Source: Diphasiastrum complanatum (Eukaryota; Streptophyta; Lycopodiopsida; Lycopodiales; Lycopodiaceae). Taken from it: a stretch of DNA of 64,000 bases. How positions within the stretch are numbered: the first letter of the stretch is position 1; each line of letters begins with the position of its first letter. This document shows, one piece after another, positions 1 to 12,542 of this stretch. The notes beneath the pieces are model-generated. The model saw only the letters and a program-made list of their open reading frames with translations, made no database searches and was not told the DNA's origin. The position numbers and the translations under genes were made by a program. The DNA is taken from assembly GCA_029204225.1 (NCBI GenBank), contig CM055098.1:53621824-53685823 (forward strand), given 5' to 3'.

Positions 1-78
1 CTGGAAAAATTCATGATGACTGGTCATGTGTTGAGTAGCTTCATAATCGAAAAACCAAGCATTATCGACTTGTGCTTT

Positions 79-876
79 CTAATAATTCATCATTAATGCT
101 TTTTCATTCATGCTTTGAACAAGGGATTGTAAAGTCTCTATAACTACATTCGCTTGTTGATCTGATTGTTTCTTTTTGGGATTCTTCACTTTCAATATTT
201 TGCAATAAATCTCATGATTAGTGTGTTTATAATACTTATAGAACATCTTCTTCTTCGACAATAAACTCAATGATTGCTCTTGATGCTATATCGGCTTCCG
301 ATTCAATACTGATTGTTTAGGACTTTTCTTCTTGAGATGTTTAGAGCCTTTGTTTTCATATAGAACATGCGATAATGAATTTGAAGAATTGTCTGCACTT
401 CTTCGATTGTCTTCTTGCAGCAACATAGTGATTACTCTTAGCAGAGTTAGATATGAGTGTGTCGATATGATCATTACCCAGTTTTTGTATGTAGGTGGCA
501 AGCTCAAAAGCAATGTCATGATTGCATCTTGATTATCAATAGTTGATCTGACAACTGCCATATGCTACAATAGATTCTTGAACAAATTTATGTGATTCTA
601 AAGTGAATCACCATCAGACATCTTGAGTGAGAAGAATATCCTTCTGAGATGCAGCCTAAAAATCGTCAAATAGTGCGCTCAAGATGTCTCATACTCTTTT
701 GAAGATTGAGTTTCAAATACATGTCCAATATGAGTATCTGATGTATTGAGAATGATTAGCATGAAAGCTTTACCATACTTTAATTTTTGTTTGGAGTCAA
801 CCGTGTTGACTTCAGGCCTCTCTTCGATACTTGTGACAACATCCCACAACTCCTTGGTGATTAGCACAATCTTCAT
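79..876 (-). pseudogene. Ty1/copia gag remnant
   Basis: Three minus-strand pieces read in gag order. The first (876 to 679) starts with MKIVLITKELWDVV, like the N-terminal part of copia gag. The second (561 to 286) holds LLLSLPPTYKNW and a leucine-rich stretch ending LLQEDNRR, typical of the UBN2 gag domain. The third (270 to 79) has a degraded zinc knuckle in which the first two cysteines are F and Y while TNHEIYC survives. Frames are interrupted between the pieces, so no functional Gag is expected. The element continues off the left edge of the window; its primer sites lie just upstream at 1109-1151. Confidence 0.75.
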
Positions 877-1108
877 CTTAAATTTTCACAAATCATGACA
901 ATTTTATCCATCTAGCTTGTCAACAGTATAGCTAGTTTTGCTTTGTAAATCCATATGAAAGCCAGTCTACTGATGGTCTGATCTGTCAACAACCTAAGAT
1001 TGAAAAATAATGCATGATTATATCAGAATATTATTATTTTGTAATGCTCTAATTGAAATCAATATAAAAGCTCTGAATAGATTGAATGATTTGATACTAT
1101 AAATTGTT

Positions 1109-1151
1109 GCTCTGATACCATGCTAGGTATTTGATGAATGCTCTGATACCA
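1109..1151 (-). other. Duplicated tRNA-Met primer-binding site
   Basis: On the minus strand TGGTATCAGAGC, complementary to the 3' end of initiator tRNA-Met, occurs twice (1109-1120 and 1140-1151), 31 bases apart. The copy at 1140-1151 directly follows an LTR-like end reading TAACA on that strand. It serves the gag remnant at 79-876. Confidence 0.7.
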
Positions 1152-1476
1152 TGTTAGAAAAATAGATAGAAGGCCAACACAACAAAAATCGCATTTGATA
1201 GACGCAAATGTGTGGCTCTATGGAATGATCCTTCTTCAATGCATGACTATGCCTATCAAATTTGAACTATACTATTGTGAAAATTTGTTAAAATTATTGT
1301 TGTCCTCATCTGAGTTGTTGGAATTTAACAATTACATGAATGAATAGCTTAATGTTACAAGCTAATTTATATGTGTATAAATACAGTCTTAAGTTTAAAC
1401 AAATAAATATATAGTACCTCTAAGTTTTTGCTCAAGCATTTGTGCTCTTTTTCGTGATTTCATTTTGTAATAATAT
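1152..1476 (-). mobile_element. Probable 5' LTR part of minus-strand copia element
   Basis: The sequence next to the primer site starts TGTTAG on the plus strand, which is the CTAACA end of an LTR on the minus strand. The far boundary is unclear. No reading frame is seen. The assignment rests on position beside the primer site only. Confidence 0.4.
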
Positions 1477-2850
<1,374 letters not shown>

Positions 2851-3038
2851 TCCACTCTCCATTCTCCAATCTCTCTTTCTCTCTCACACACTCTTTCATG
2901 TCTCCTTTTCATTTTTCACTCACTCTTTTCTCTCTCTCACTCTCTCACACATCTCACACACACACTCTCTTATTCATTTTTCACATTTCATATCTTTCCA
3001 AGTTCTTTTCACAACTTTTTATTTTTCTCTTAATAGTC

Positions 3039-3929
3039 ATGTCTACTAGTGGTAGTGGAGCATCAAGGAGGAGGCCAAGATCCTCTTCCAGTGGAAGAGA
3101 ACAAGCTTGGGATCGAATTCTGATCGAGTGCAATATTTTTATACTGTGCTATCTCCCGAGGAAAGGCAAAGGATGAAAGCCCTTCGTCTTTCTAAAGGAG
3201 AATCCGATCAACAAAATCGTGGATTTGTTTCAGCGAAGATGTCGTCGAAAGAATCCACGCATGTTTTCTATGAACTTGATGAGGACGGTTCCATCATCAT
3301 CGACATTAGGAGTAAGGTCGTCATCAATAGATTGCACAACCTTACTCTTAAATACTTTGTTCATGATTTGTTTTACCCTTGGGAGCAACAAAATCAAGGG
3401 GACAAAGGAAGGATACTTGATATATCGTACCGTGAGTTTCCACAACCAAATCAATTTAATGACAAATGGGCGAAGACGAGTATGTTAGGATCGACATCTA
3501 AAAAAGATTGGGAAAAAGTTATTTATGAATCCAAGCATCCTAATCTCGAGCGCTTTAAACAACAAAGAGAGCAACAAAATCAAGGCTTAATCTTTTAGGC
3601 CAATCTCACCTTGGATCGGGAGGCAAGGCTAATGCCCAATTTGTAAAAAATTATCTTTTAGCTAATTGCATTTGATATGTTTTTTGTTTATCAATAATTT
3701 TTTTGGTTTTTTCTAATCATTTGATTTGTGTTGATGTAGGTTGAAGATATTGGCACAAATATACAAATGTCGAGTACAATATTAAATATTGCCAAGGCTA
3801 TAGTGGTTGATCATTACAGGAGGAAACCAAGGAAAAGAAGGGAAAAAAGATGAAGGGGATGAAGGTGAAGATGAAGGACAAGATTTGGCTTCGGACGATG
3901 CAGATGAGGGAGAAGAGAGTGAAGACTAA
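3039..3929 (+). pseudogene. Broken gene of unknown family, related to 57246-57966
   Basis: An ATG at 3039 opens a Ser/Arg-rich start (MSTSGSGASRRRPR). The frame slips near 3110 into a frame with SPEERQRMKALRL, a central region and WEKVIYESKHPNLERF. Another slip near 3590 restores SHLGSGGKANAQF, followed by a splice-donor-like GTAAAA at 3643. After candidate introns, an acidic frame from about 3818 (KKDEGDEGEDEGQD) ends EESED at 3929. The minus-strand gene at 57246-57966 shares QSHLGSGGK, a preceding W-x-K-V and QQR pattern, and a final acidic exon, so I infer one family. The pattern recalls proteins accompanying plant EnSpm transposases, but I do not recognise it firmly. Confidence 0.45.
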
Positions 3930-3963
3930 GAAGCCTATAACTACTTCTTAGATTTGATGTATT

Positions 3964-4203
3964 GATCCATGTCTCATTAATGACCTTGGTTTCTCTCCAT
4001 ATCAAAAACCCTACTAATAATGTGGACTAAATTCAATGTCTCCAACATTCAAATTTGAATCTACTAAAGTCGACTTTCTACTATTTCTTTCACATGTAAA
4101 AGTGGTAATTCAAATAAATTTGATCTGAAATCACTCTGAAATGACAATCTCTAAGTCTGATATGAAAATTGGTCTCAATTGCCAAATAAACAAATTTGAC
4201 CAA
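3964..4203 (+). repeat. Dispersed repeat, inverted copy at 58762-59005
   Basis: About 240 bases match the reverse complement of 58762-59005 with scattered substitutions. Shared phrases include CTCCATATCAAAAACCCTAC and AATGACAATCTCTAAGTCT. It begins 35 bases after the stop of the broken gene at 3039-3929. No terminal inverted repeat was recognised. Confidence 0.8.
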
Positions 4204-4399
4204 ATTTGACTAGACTAGTTGAAATCTTCCACATAATGGTGCTCTCTCTATCACACACTATCATGTATTTTTAGTACACTAGTGCTTATCAATGCTCTAT
4301 AATATTCAGTGTAAGAGTTGCTCTTTGATTGAGTATGAGGCTTTAACTGCTGCTGCAGCAGCACTTGATTCTTGCCCTTGGAACACAACTACAAATGTC

Positions 4400-4830
4400 A
4401 GCCCATTGCCACACACATAAGATGGGGACCAAATTTGATCCGTCGGCCCTCGCATGGCAATGTCCGTGGCAATCACGTGGCAATGAATGCGTGGCACTGC
4501 CACGCCATCAAAAGTTTTTGTCACCGACCCTTCCTCCGAACAAATTTGGGGGGGGGGGGGAGTGCGGTGCAAATTCAAATTCTGAATATGCGTGGAAGGG
4601 CCATGCATGGCACTTCCACGCCTAATTTTTTTTAAGAAATTTGCCAGCAAACTTTTCTAGCAAGCTCACCTGTGCCAAGCGTGACAAAATGCTATTGATT
4701 TTTTTGGGAATTTTGCCAATCGTGGCAAATTTTTTCGGAGAGATCCCTTCTACATGTGGCAAATGTTCTAATTTTTTTTTTGCAATGGTGTGGTAGTACC
4801 ACGTGTGGCACTGCCATGTAAAAATTTTGG
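4400..4830. repeat. GTGGCA motif cluster
   Basis: GTGGCA or its complement TGCCAC recurs about ten times within 430 bases (GTGGCAATCACGTGGCAAT, GCGTGGCACTGCCACGCC, ACATGTGGCAAATG, CACGTGTGGCACTGCC), with a G12 run near 4548-4560. Dense short motifs in both orientations are typical of CACTA subterminal regions, and CACTA transposase lies just beyond at 5500-6552. That link is inference; no CACTA terminus was identified. Confidence 0.5.
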
Positions 4831-4913
4831 AACAAAAAAAAAGCCGTGAAATAAAAAAATTGGGGGCCCCAACTATATTTGCAAATCGATTTCATGATTC
4901 TTAAAGAGAAGAT

Positions 4914-5103
<190 letters not shown>

Positions 5104-5499
5104 TTGTTGGTTTTTTATTGTTTATTGGTTTTTTTATTGGTTGATTAATGAATGATTGTTCATTGTTGTTTTTTGTAGAAGAAAGTGATGCAATTTTAAA
5201 AGACATGAGACAATCCAAGAAAATGCATGAGGTATGTTATGCATTCTAAATTTTGCTAGATTACATTTGAGTCATAAAGTGCATTTCATAGTATCTTCAA
5301 CATGGTGAGATTGATGTAACCATGATTAATGATTTGTAATCTAACAATGATTCTTTGATTTGTAATGTAACAATTATCATTCTGTTGATTGATTTGTAAT
5401 CTAACAATGATTCTTTGATTTGTAATCTAACAATGATTTGGTTTTTATTGTTTGCTTTTGTAGAGAAAAAAAAAGAGGAATCTTAGAAGGAATTAAAGA

Positions 5500-6552
5500 C
5501 CATCCAAACAATAGATGAGGTATGTTTTTCATCTTAAATTCCCCCACCAAGTGTTTCCATATTGATTCACCCACATTTTTGAATATGTGCATAGGATCAA
5601 GCAAGTGATTGATCAAAAGGTTATTCCAATATGGTAAACAATGAAAGATGGATAGTCTTTTCATACCATTGATTGGCTTAGTCTCAGATTCAATCCAAAG
5701 TTTGTGCCAATTTGCCATAGACATTCTCTTTGGAGGCATTCTTGTTTCTGATCTTCCTCCAAAGCCTCTTCTATGAGCATTTCTAAATGGATGATTTTCA
5801 TCATGCAAGTACTTGCGATGATTTTCATACACAACTTTGTTTAAATGACGTGAGTGTCGAGCATCAATATTTCGTCCACAAATGAGACACGCGTGATATC
5901 CAGAAGTTGTAAAACCTAAAAGATTCAAATCCAATTCGTGTTATAAATACATTTATTTTCAAGAATAATTATTGCATGCATAAAAAATAAATATACAAAA
6001 ATTACAAGTGATTTCATTTTATAGTCACCTGAACAATCGCCCAATCCTAGATAGTCACGCATAGTCCACATTAAAATCGCACGCAACAAAAATGTATTGT
6101 CTTGAAGTGGACGTGAGATGTCATATGCTTGGACTCCCTTCCATAGTAGTTCTAATTCTTCAATCAATGGTGCAAAGTAGATATCCATATTTTTTACCTT
6201 ATGTTTTCCGAGAATTAGAAGTGCTAGCATGAGATGTCCTTTTTCTAATGCTCAGCCAAGGTGGAATGTTATAGTTGACCAACACCACTGGCCAAGTAGA
6301 CCACATGCTTGACATTTTTCCAAAGGGGTTAACCCCGCCTGTTGCAAGTCCAAATCTCATATTTCTTGTTTCACTTGCAAAACATGGATATTCTTTGTCA
6401 ATGTGTTTCCATGCAGGAGAGTCTGAGGGTACTCTCATGATCTCATCCGAAGAATGATGACTAGCATGCCAATTCACAAGTTCTACAAGAGATTGCAACG
6501 AAACAATCGTTGCAATCATGGGATTATTGGAAAGTGTTGTAACACCTTGCAT
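5500..6552 (-). pseudogene. CACTA/EnSpm TNP2-type transposase remnant
   Basis: Minus-strand frames match the core of plant TNP2 transposases (PF02992): NWHASHHSSD, AWKHIDKEYPCFASETRNMRFGLA, GGVNPFGKMS..TWPVVLVNYNIPPW, then DIYFAPLIEELELLWKGV and LLRAILMWTMRDYLGLGDCSG, then ACLICGRNIDARHSRHLNK and LLDPMHIFKNVGESIWKHL. A 113-base intron (5916-6028, GTGACT..TTTTAG) interrupts the last parts in the right phase. A frameshift near 6200 separates the first two blocks. TNP2 excises and integrates CACTA elements. This copy lacks contiguous N- and C-terminal parts and is probably dead; an N-terminal block lies at 10321-10687. Confidence 0.85.
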
Positions 6553-6593
6553 GGGATAGTGGTTCCTTGTAAGTCATCTCGATATCGAGGAGT

Positions 6594-6700
6594 ATCAGTC
6601 CTTCAAACATGGAAAACAAATTAACATATTCATCAATTAGCATATACGAGTGTCATTCATGAAAATTAAAAATAAAATTAAGACATACAAATCAAACACC
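6594..6700. repeat. Short direct repeat, partner at 10790-10900
   Basis: CTTCAAACATGG, CATCAATTA and GTCATT..TGAAAA in the same order also occur at 10790-10900. Each copy sits upstream (minus sense) of a transposase block, so they may derive from duplicated intron or leader sequence. Confidence 0.55.
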
Positions 6701-6969
6701 ATATCTTAAATTAAGGCATGCAATATGAAATACAAAAAAAAACAATCAATTCACATTCAACATAACTTGTTTTCACTAAATAGATAAAATTATTTTGATA
6801 TTCACAAGAAACATGCTTGAGTTTGGCTCAAAGCCTTTTGTACACATCTTGGAAAAAGGAAATTGTAGTGGGTTTCAACCCAAGATCTAATCAATCTAGC
6901 ATCGAGGAAATGAAGTTAGTTGTAACGAGTAGATTCATTCCCATGAGAGCAATAGGATAGTTCAGATTT

Positions 6970-7581
6970 CAGCATGAATGGAAAATCCAAAGCTAACTCT
7001 AACATCCATTAACCCTAAGCATTAACACTACATCCATTAACACTAGATCCACAATGAAGATAGCTTACTCTTTCTCTCTCTCCCTTTCTCTCTCATAAAA
7101 AGTATAAAAACATGCAATCCCAATAACAATGAGATCCAACAATTAGAAAACTCAATAAAAGCATGAGAGATGGAGGAAAAGTGATAGAGAGCAAGAAAAA
7201 TTCATAAATCCATTTCACAAGAGAACCAATCTGCTTTATTGAAATGAAAATATGTACATGTGTAGGAACTCGAGTTGGTCTCTTCTTATAGTAGAGAGGA
7301 GGACCCTGGCCTCTGAATCCCATTGGTCCATTTCTATTTAAATTTAAAAAAGAGTGGGAACCATCCAAATTGGAGGGAAACCCAACTTTATTCACTAACT
7401 TGACATTTAGGCCCTACGATATTAAAAGTCCCGCAAAAAGGCCTAAAGTCCTTTTATTGACTTTCTAATTAATGAAATAACTATGTGATCATCGGGTCGG
7501 ACTTACACACGTAGGGTGCCAAATCCCTCTCACTTATTAACTAGGGTTAGGATTGTCTTGGGATCCGCAGACCCTCCAACA
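6970..7581 (-). mobile_element. 3' LTR of gypsy-like element E
   Basis: About 610 bases repeated at 9207-9832. On the minus strand it begins TGTTGGAGGG, carries a TATA-like CTATAAGAAG near 7287 and AATAAA near 7235, and is preceded by a purine tract. The left boundary is uncertain because similarity runs into coding-like sequence. The two copies differ by scattered substitutions and small indels, so the insertion is not recent. Confidence 0.7.
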
Positions 7582-7597
7582 ATATCCCCCACCAAAA
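7582..7597 (-). other. Polypurine tract of element E
   Basis: On the minus strand TTTTGGTGGGGGATAT lies directly before the TGTTGG start of the LTR. Position and purine content fit the primer for plus-strand DNA synthesis. Confidence 0.6.
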
Positions 7598-7865
7598 TTG
7601 GTGGCGGTCCCACGACACCTGCGAGATGCAGTTACTATGGGCTTTTATTTGCTTCACATCCAATCTTTAGTAAATGATACTGCACTTCTCCATGAAATCG
7701 AGTCGGGCAGTGCTGAAAACCTTGATGAAGATGGACCCAGTTGCACTGCCTGTGAAACTGGTTGTTGTTTTTCAACTTTATGGGCTCCACCCTGGTCCAT
7801 GTCCAAATTCAACCATGTATCCATAGGTGCATCAGCTTGGTGTAGAGGGGAGAATTGCAGCATGA
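7598..7865 (-). other. Element E internal region without a recognised gene
   Basis: This stretch lies between the coiled-coil frame and the polypurine tract. I recognise no domain here; short frames on both strands look incidental. Confidence 0.4.
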
Positions 7866-8816
7866 CTAGAACTGAAATTTGAGGCCAGTTTCCAACACTT
7901 GAGCGACAAATTTTTCATATGCGTTGATAGTTGCTTTAGCCTTTGCCAACTCAGTTGAAGCTGTACCTTTGAATCTGTCAAAGCGGCCTTGGAATCCTTG
8001 AAGAGCCACTTTGTAGGTTTCAACCTTTTTAAACAAATACACGGTCTCCGTCGGAGTTACCGGATGATCAAGTATTTGCGTCTGTAGATACACATCATGC
8101 TCAAGGGTGGTTGCATCCAATTCACCTTGGAGACATGTGTGATCTTATTCAGCCATCTACAGTTGACCCTGGAGCAGCTGCACTTGTTGCTTTGCATCCT
8201 GCACGGCCTTGTCCACCTGATCTTGGGCAGTTGTGAGCGCATTTTGTAGTGAGCTGACATACTCTTCTAGGTGATCAGCCAATTGTTGTGTCGTCTTCTT
8301 CGCAGCTTCAGATTTAGCTTGATGTTGTTTGGCAATCTTCAACTCTTTGTCCAACTGAACAAATTTTTGGCTGATGAGAGTGTTTTCAGATCCCATATCT
8401 GAGATTCGCTTCTCCATCTTTTTTTTCTTATCCAACAAGGGTCGCACATTCTTTGAATCAATCTTTTGAGGAGGATTTTTCCATTTTAGGACCGTATTAT
8501 AATGTTGCTTGGCTTGTTTCTTCGTCATTGATCCTATGATCCTATCTTTCTTCAATATAACTGCTTTTGGGGGTTTTATTGTTGGTTCATTAGAAATATT
8601 ACGCACTCCAAATCTAGTCGAATTCATATGATTTAGAATTTGCTCATTAGTAAGTTCTGCATTGTCATCATAAGTCAAGGCATGACTCACAAGAATGAGT
8701 TCATCTTCAATCAGATCTGGTATAGGTTCCATTGATATCCAAGCTACATTCAGCACATTCCAAGGAGAAGTGATCAGTGTATCCAAGGTTCGATCCAATA
8801 ATAAAATCTCGTTCAA
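7866..8816 (-). pseudogene. Coiled-coil protein frame inside element E
   Basis: One minus-strand frame of 317 codons is interrupted only by two close stops near 8145-8156. The first half has an acidic region (DLIEDELILVSHAL) and a basic one (KKKKMEKRI). From about residue 140 on it is Gln/Lys/Glu/Ala-rich with heptad-like spacing (LDKELKIAKQHQAKSEAAKK, TTAQDQVDKAVQDAKQQVQL), predicting a long coiled coil. It lies downstream of a retroviral-type protease fragment and upstream of the 3' LTR, where pol would be expected. It has no reverse transcriptase motif and I do not recognise a family. It may be a captured or lineage-specific accessory protein of a non-autonomous element. Confidence 0.55.
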
Positions 8817-9039
8817 ATTTGACTAATTATCTTGTTGACACATATATCATGTTGTATAGTCAATCATTGCAAGAGCTTCATTCCAGTTGATTTTATCGAT
8901 TTGAGAATTGTAATGAACTCTCCAATTTTTCTCTGGTTGGTCACAAGTATGATCCATTGTTGACGAATCATCATGCTCTTTTTGAACCACTGGTTTGATA
9001 GTCCAAGTTGCAAGATCAACCTTGACTGCACGTTATCGA

Positions 9040-9206
9040 TTTTCAAATGTGATTTTCCCCGTACCCCAATTATGAATTACTTGTGCAACTCGTAACCATG
9101 GGTGTCCCAATAGGACTCGGTAGACATTTGGTGCTTTTGGTAAGTCCATTACTATGAAAGTAACGACGAACTATACTCCGGCAATTTCGAAAGGTATATC
9201 TTCAAT
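9040..9206 (-). pseudogene. Ty3/gypsy-type aspartic protease fragment
   Basis: The minus-strand translation holds LPFMLIEDIPFEIAG, FIVMDLPKAPNVYRVLLGHPWL and IHNWGTGKITF. The LLGxPWL motif followed by IHxW..KITF is typical of the C-terminal half of gypsy-type retropepsins. The catalytic DTG part is missing and a stop interrupts the frame after EIAGV. It abuts the LTR copy at 9207-9832, so sequence between LTR and protease has been lost. Confidence 0.65.
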
Positions 9207-9832
9207 CAGCATGAATGGAAGATCCAAATCGAACTCTAACATCCATTAACCTAAGCATTAACACTACATCCATTAGCACTAGATCCACAATGAAGATAGC
9301 TTACTCTTTCTCTCTCTCCCTTTCTCTCTCATAAAAAATATAAAAACATGCAATTCCGATAACAATCAGATCCAACAATTAGCAAAACTCAATAAAAGCA
9401 TGAGAGATGGAGGAAAAGTGACAGAGAGCAAGGACATTCATAAATCTATTTTACAAGAAAACCAATCTGCTTCATTGAAATGAAGATATGTACATGTGTA
9501 GGAACTCGAGTTGGTCCCTTCTTATAGTAGAGAGGAGGACCCTGGCCTCTGAATCCTATTGGTCCATTTTTGCCTCCCTAATTATTCAAATTTAAAAAAG
9601 AGTAGGAACCATCCAAATTGGAGGGGAACCCAGCTTTATTCACTAACTTGACATTTAGGCCTTGTTTCGACATTAAAAGTCTCGCAAAAAGGCCTAAAGT
9701 CCTTTTATTGACTTTCTAACTAATCAAATAACTATGTGATCATCGGGTTGGACTTACACACGTAGGGTGCCAAATCTCTCTCACTTATTAACTAGGGTTA
9801 GGGTCGCCTTGCGATCTGCAAACCCTCCAACA
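9207..9832 (-). mobile_element. 5' LTR of gypsy-like element E
   Basis: Second copy of the 6970-7581 sequence in the same orientation, with the same TGTTGG terminus (minus strand), TATA-like and AATAAA signals. On the outer side it is followed directly by the SET-like frame, suggesting that E inserted into that sequence. I could not recover a clear target duplication. Confidence 0.7.
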
Positions 9833-9836
9833 ACAA

Positions 9837-10260
9837 TTGAAGCTATATTTGATGAATAGCTCTTCACCACATTTAATGGGCCTTATCACACATACCATTA
9901 CGTATGTACCTTTTGAGTTCCTAGAAAAGTATTCTTCCTTTCCATTGGTGCATTCCTCAAAATCACAATTAGTTAATGAAGGGTGCCCAATGGGACTATT
10001 TATATATGCAGCAATATTGCCATATTTTTCTAGATGCCCATCAATGTACATACGATGTGATTTCAAAACATTTTCTCCTTGCACACGCCGCTCTTCCAAA
10101 GAACAAGCATTGGCATTCAAGCCATAATCCTACATTCTCCATTGGTGACTAGAGCATGCCAATCACCCCAATTGTATTGAGGTCCTGCATAAGGCATTAA
10201 TGTGACAACACTATTCAAAGGGACATCAATGCTAGTCAAAGAAAATAAATCCAATCCCAC
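9837..10260 (-). pseudogene. SET-domain-like gene fragment
   Basis: The minus-strand exon from about 10119 to 9837 reads SLEERRVQGENVLKSHRMYI, then YGNIAAYINSP, NCDFEE and IKCGEELFIKYSF. The order GN(I/V)Axx(I/V)N, NCxF and I..GEEL...Y is the C-terminal half of SET lysine methyltransferase domains. The usual NHS is NSP, weakening any catalytic prediction. A TGTAG acceptor sits just before the exon, and upstream (10260-10140) a frame with PYAGPQYNWGDWHALV looks like an earlier exon. The fragment ends where LTR E begins. It lies between two blocks of CACTA transposase on the same strand. Confidence 0.55.
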
Positions 10261-10320
10261 CAACTAAAACTTTTGACTTGAATAACACATCTACTAAAAT
10301 CTTTAAAAAAAATCTCAATC

Positions 10321-10687
10321 TTATTTACCCAAATAAGGATGTATAACACTTGTATCACTCCATCTATATTTTGCTTGGAGGTTCAATGTAAGCAACGAAG
10401 TGGCCAAACAAGATGTCTTTGCTCCAAGATATAATGGTGTGTTTGATTCTTCTCTCAATTTTTTTTCCTTGGCTCTAAAAAAAAAATTCACTATCTTGTT
10501 AAGTGTGTTCTTCCACATCATGATGCTCATAGATGTTATTTATCAAGTTGTTCATGATTTCAACTTCATCTTGAATGCGAAAATGATTTTCAGCACTTGA
10601 TCTTGATTCTGAAGAAGAAGAAGAAGAAGATTGAGGCTGATCTATTTTGGCACGTTGTTGTTCATCTATTTTCATCATGGCTCTCAA
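10321..10687 (-). pseudogene. CACTA transposase N-terminal-like block
   Basis: Two overlapping minus-strand frames. The upstream one is acidic/serine-rich (SSSSSSSESRSSAEN, then EVEIMNNLINNIYEHHDVEE). The downstream one holds NTPLYLGAKTSCLATSLLTL followed by LQAKYRWSD. The pattern TPLYxGxxTSxLxxxLLxxNLxxxxxWSD resembles the region before the TNP2 core in plant EnSpm proteins. Combined with 5500-6552 on the same strand, it suggests one transposase gene split by later insertions. Confidence 0.5.
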
Positions 10688-10789
10688 TCCATATGCTCAC
10701 AACGTGATAGTTGATTTATGTGTGGCCCATTGTATGCCAATCTTGTTTTGGATATGGGAGTGACTGTTGTCATCGTCTCTAGAGCTAGA

Positions 10790-10900
10790 CGACGATTCAT
10801 AGTTCTTCAAACATGGGAAACAAATATTCATCAATTAACATATAAGATTGTCATTAATGAAAACTAAAACTAAAATGAAGACATGCAAATCAAGCTACCA
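10790..10900. repeat. Short direct repeat, partner at 6594-6700
   Basis: Same ordered phrases as at 6594-6700. See that entry for the shared words. Confidence 0.55.
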
Positions 10901-10931
10901 TTTTCTAGATCCAAGCATCCTCATGTGCTAA

Positions 10932-11803
10932 TTGCATCTTCTTTAGCTTTTTGCTATCTTGTGGAGGCGTCATGCTTTAAACAATCGTAGAAAAAAAACA
11001 AAAAAGTTATATTCAACACACAATGCTGCAAATCCAAATGTTAAGTACATAATATCTACTGTACATTTAATAAATATACCTATTTAGAGACATTTTTTCA
11101 GTAGAAGACATATTCCCTAATGAACGATTAAATTTTATCAGCAATTTTTTAACAAGAATGTTAATGATATTGACAAAATACACTTGTCAAAATATACAGT
11201 TAAAATTGATACGTACACACAAATTTAACAAGGACCACAAATATCTTTATCACTAAAACATTTAGATACCTTACCAATGTCAATTTGCTTGAACATATAT
11301 GACGTTGTCTAATTCACGAAGAAAAGAAGCAGATTCAAGCAAACTTTGAAATAGAAGTGTGATTTCTTTTAACTATTTAGGAAACTAAGCAATAATTTAA
11401 TACATATATGTCATTTTTAAAAAATCATCAAAATATTCAAAATCTCGAGTTTGGAAAAATCAAGTAACTTGAATTTGATACTTACATGTGAAACAACTCT
11501 ATTTTGGTCCCTATCACTTGACATAGCCCATTGAGTAATCATAATTAACCAGCATCACATGAGATAGCTCAAATGTAAAAAGTCCCATTTTGGCACTTCT
11601 CACCTGAGGCTCTTCATAGAGTGATCAACTTTGAGGGATTTCATCCAAATAGATTAAAATTGTTGCCTATCATTTGGGAATGCCAAACTTTGATGCCCAA
11701 TGTGTAATTTTTTTTCTTATCACCCAACATGGCTCATCAAGTTATTAGACTCAACTAGTTTCGAATCTAGTATATTTTGTTGCACCAGTTATTGTTGATA
11801 TTT
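10932..11803 (+). repeat. Dispersed direct repeat, copy 2
   Basis: Second copy of the 1477-2326 repeat, same orientation, about 9.5 kb apart. Divergence includes several small indels. The copies bracket the CT tract, the unknown gene and the CACTA pieces. Confidence 0.8.
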
Positions 11804-12056
11804 GATCCCTATCACATCAGATAGCTCAAATTTGCTATCTACCATTAAAGATAGTTGTATTTTTGGCCTTTATCACTCGAGATTGTCCATTGAGTGACGA
11901 AACCAATAGAATAGTACTTCAAGACATTGAAATAGCTTGAATTTGGTACCTATCACTTGGAATAGCTCAAATTCGATGCCTAACGTGTGATTTTGATGTT
12001 GATCACTCGACATGGCTAATCAAGGGATTAGACTCAACTAGTTTCGAATCTACTAT
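11804..12056 (+). repeat. Degenerate short repeats
   Basis: Phrases such as TATCACTTGG-AATAGCTCAAATT and CATGGCTAATCAAGG repeat with variations, and ACTCAACTAGTTTCGAATCT returns a third time at about 12035. No coding sequence. It may be the eroded edge of the repeat unit seen at 1477 and 10932. Confidence 0.55.
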
Positions 12057-12059
12057 GAA

Positions 12060-12510
12060 TGAGATCTAATGACTTAGAAGATCTAGTAGAAGAGAGCAAA
12101 TAGTTGCTTGTGAGCCTTTGAGATGATACAAGTCTCACAATTCTTTCCACACTTTGATAATGCTTTTGGAAGGCCAAGTGCAAGCTCCTTTGTGCATAGG
12201 ATCTCCATTGACTTGAAGTTGGGGTGGCCCAACCTCTTATGCCAAAGTTCCGCTTTGTAAGCTCCTTCTTAACCATGTTCACACTTCCAAAAAACACATT
12301 AGCATCAAGCTTGAATAGCCTCCCTTGCTTAAGTCCATTTACAATGCAGGTATCATAATAGAGCAAACACCTTCCTTAAAATGAGCATCTAAACCACTAT
12401 TCATTAGTTGCCCAACACCAAGCAAGCTCCTAGTAAGATTAGAAGTATAGAGTACATTTTTTATATCCAATCTTTTAGAGGATCCAAGACTTAAAGAGAT
12501 TGTTCTGCCT
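12060..12510 (-). pseudogene. Copia GAG-pre-integrase remnant
   Basis: Minus-strand pieces read DIKNVLYTSNLTRSLLGVGQ, then GLKQGRLFKLDANV, then, after a frameshift, LWHKRLGHPN-like sequence and a C..C pair. This matches the HHCC-containing segment before the integrase core in the intact element A. Stops and shifts rule out function. Confidence 0.75.
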
Positions 12511-12542
12511 AAAAGATAAAGTAATCGATTGCTTTTGCAAGA

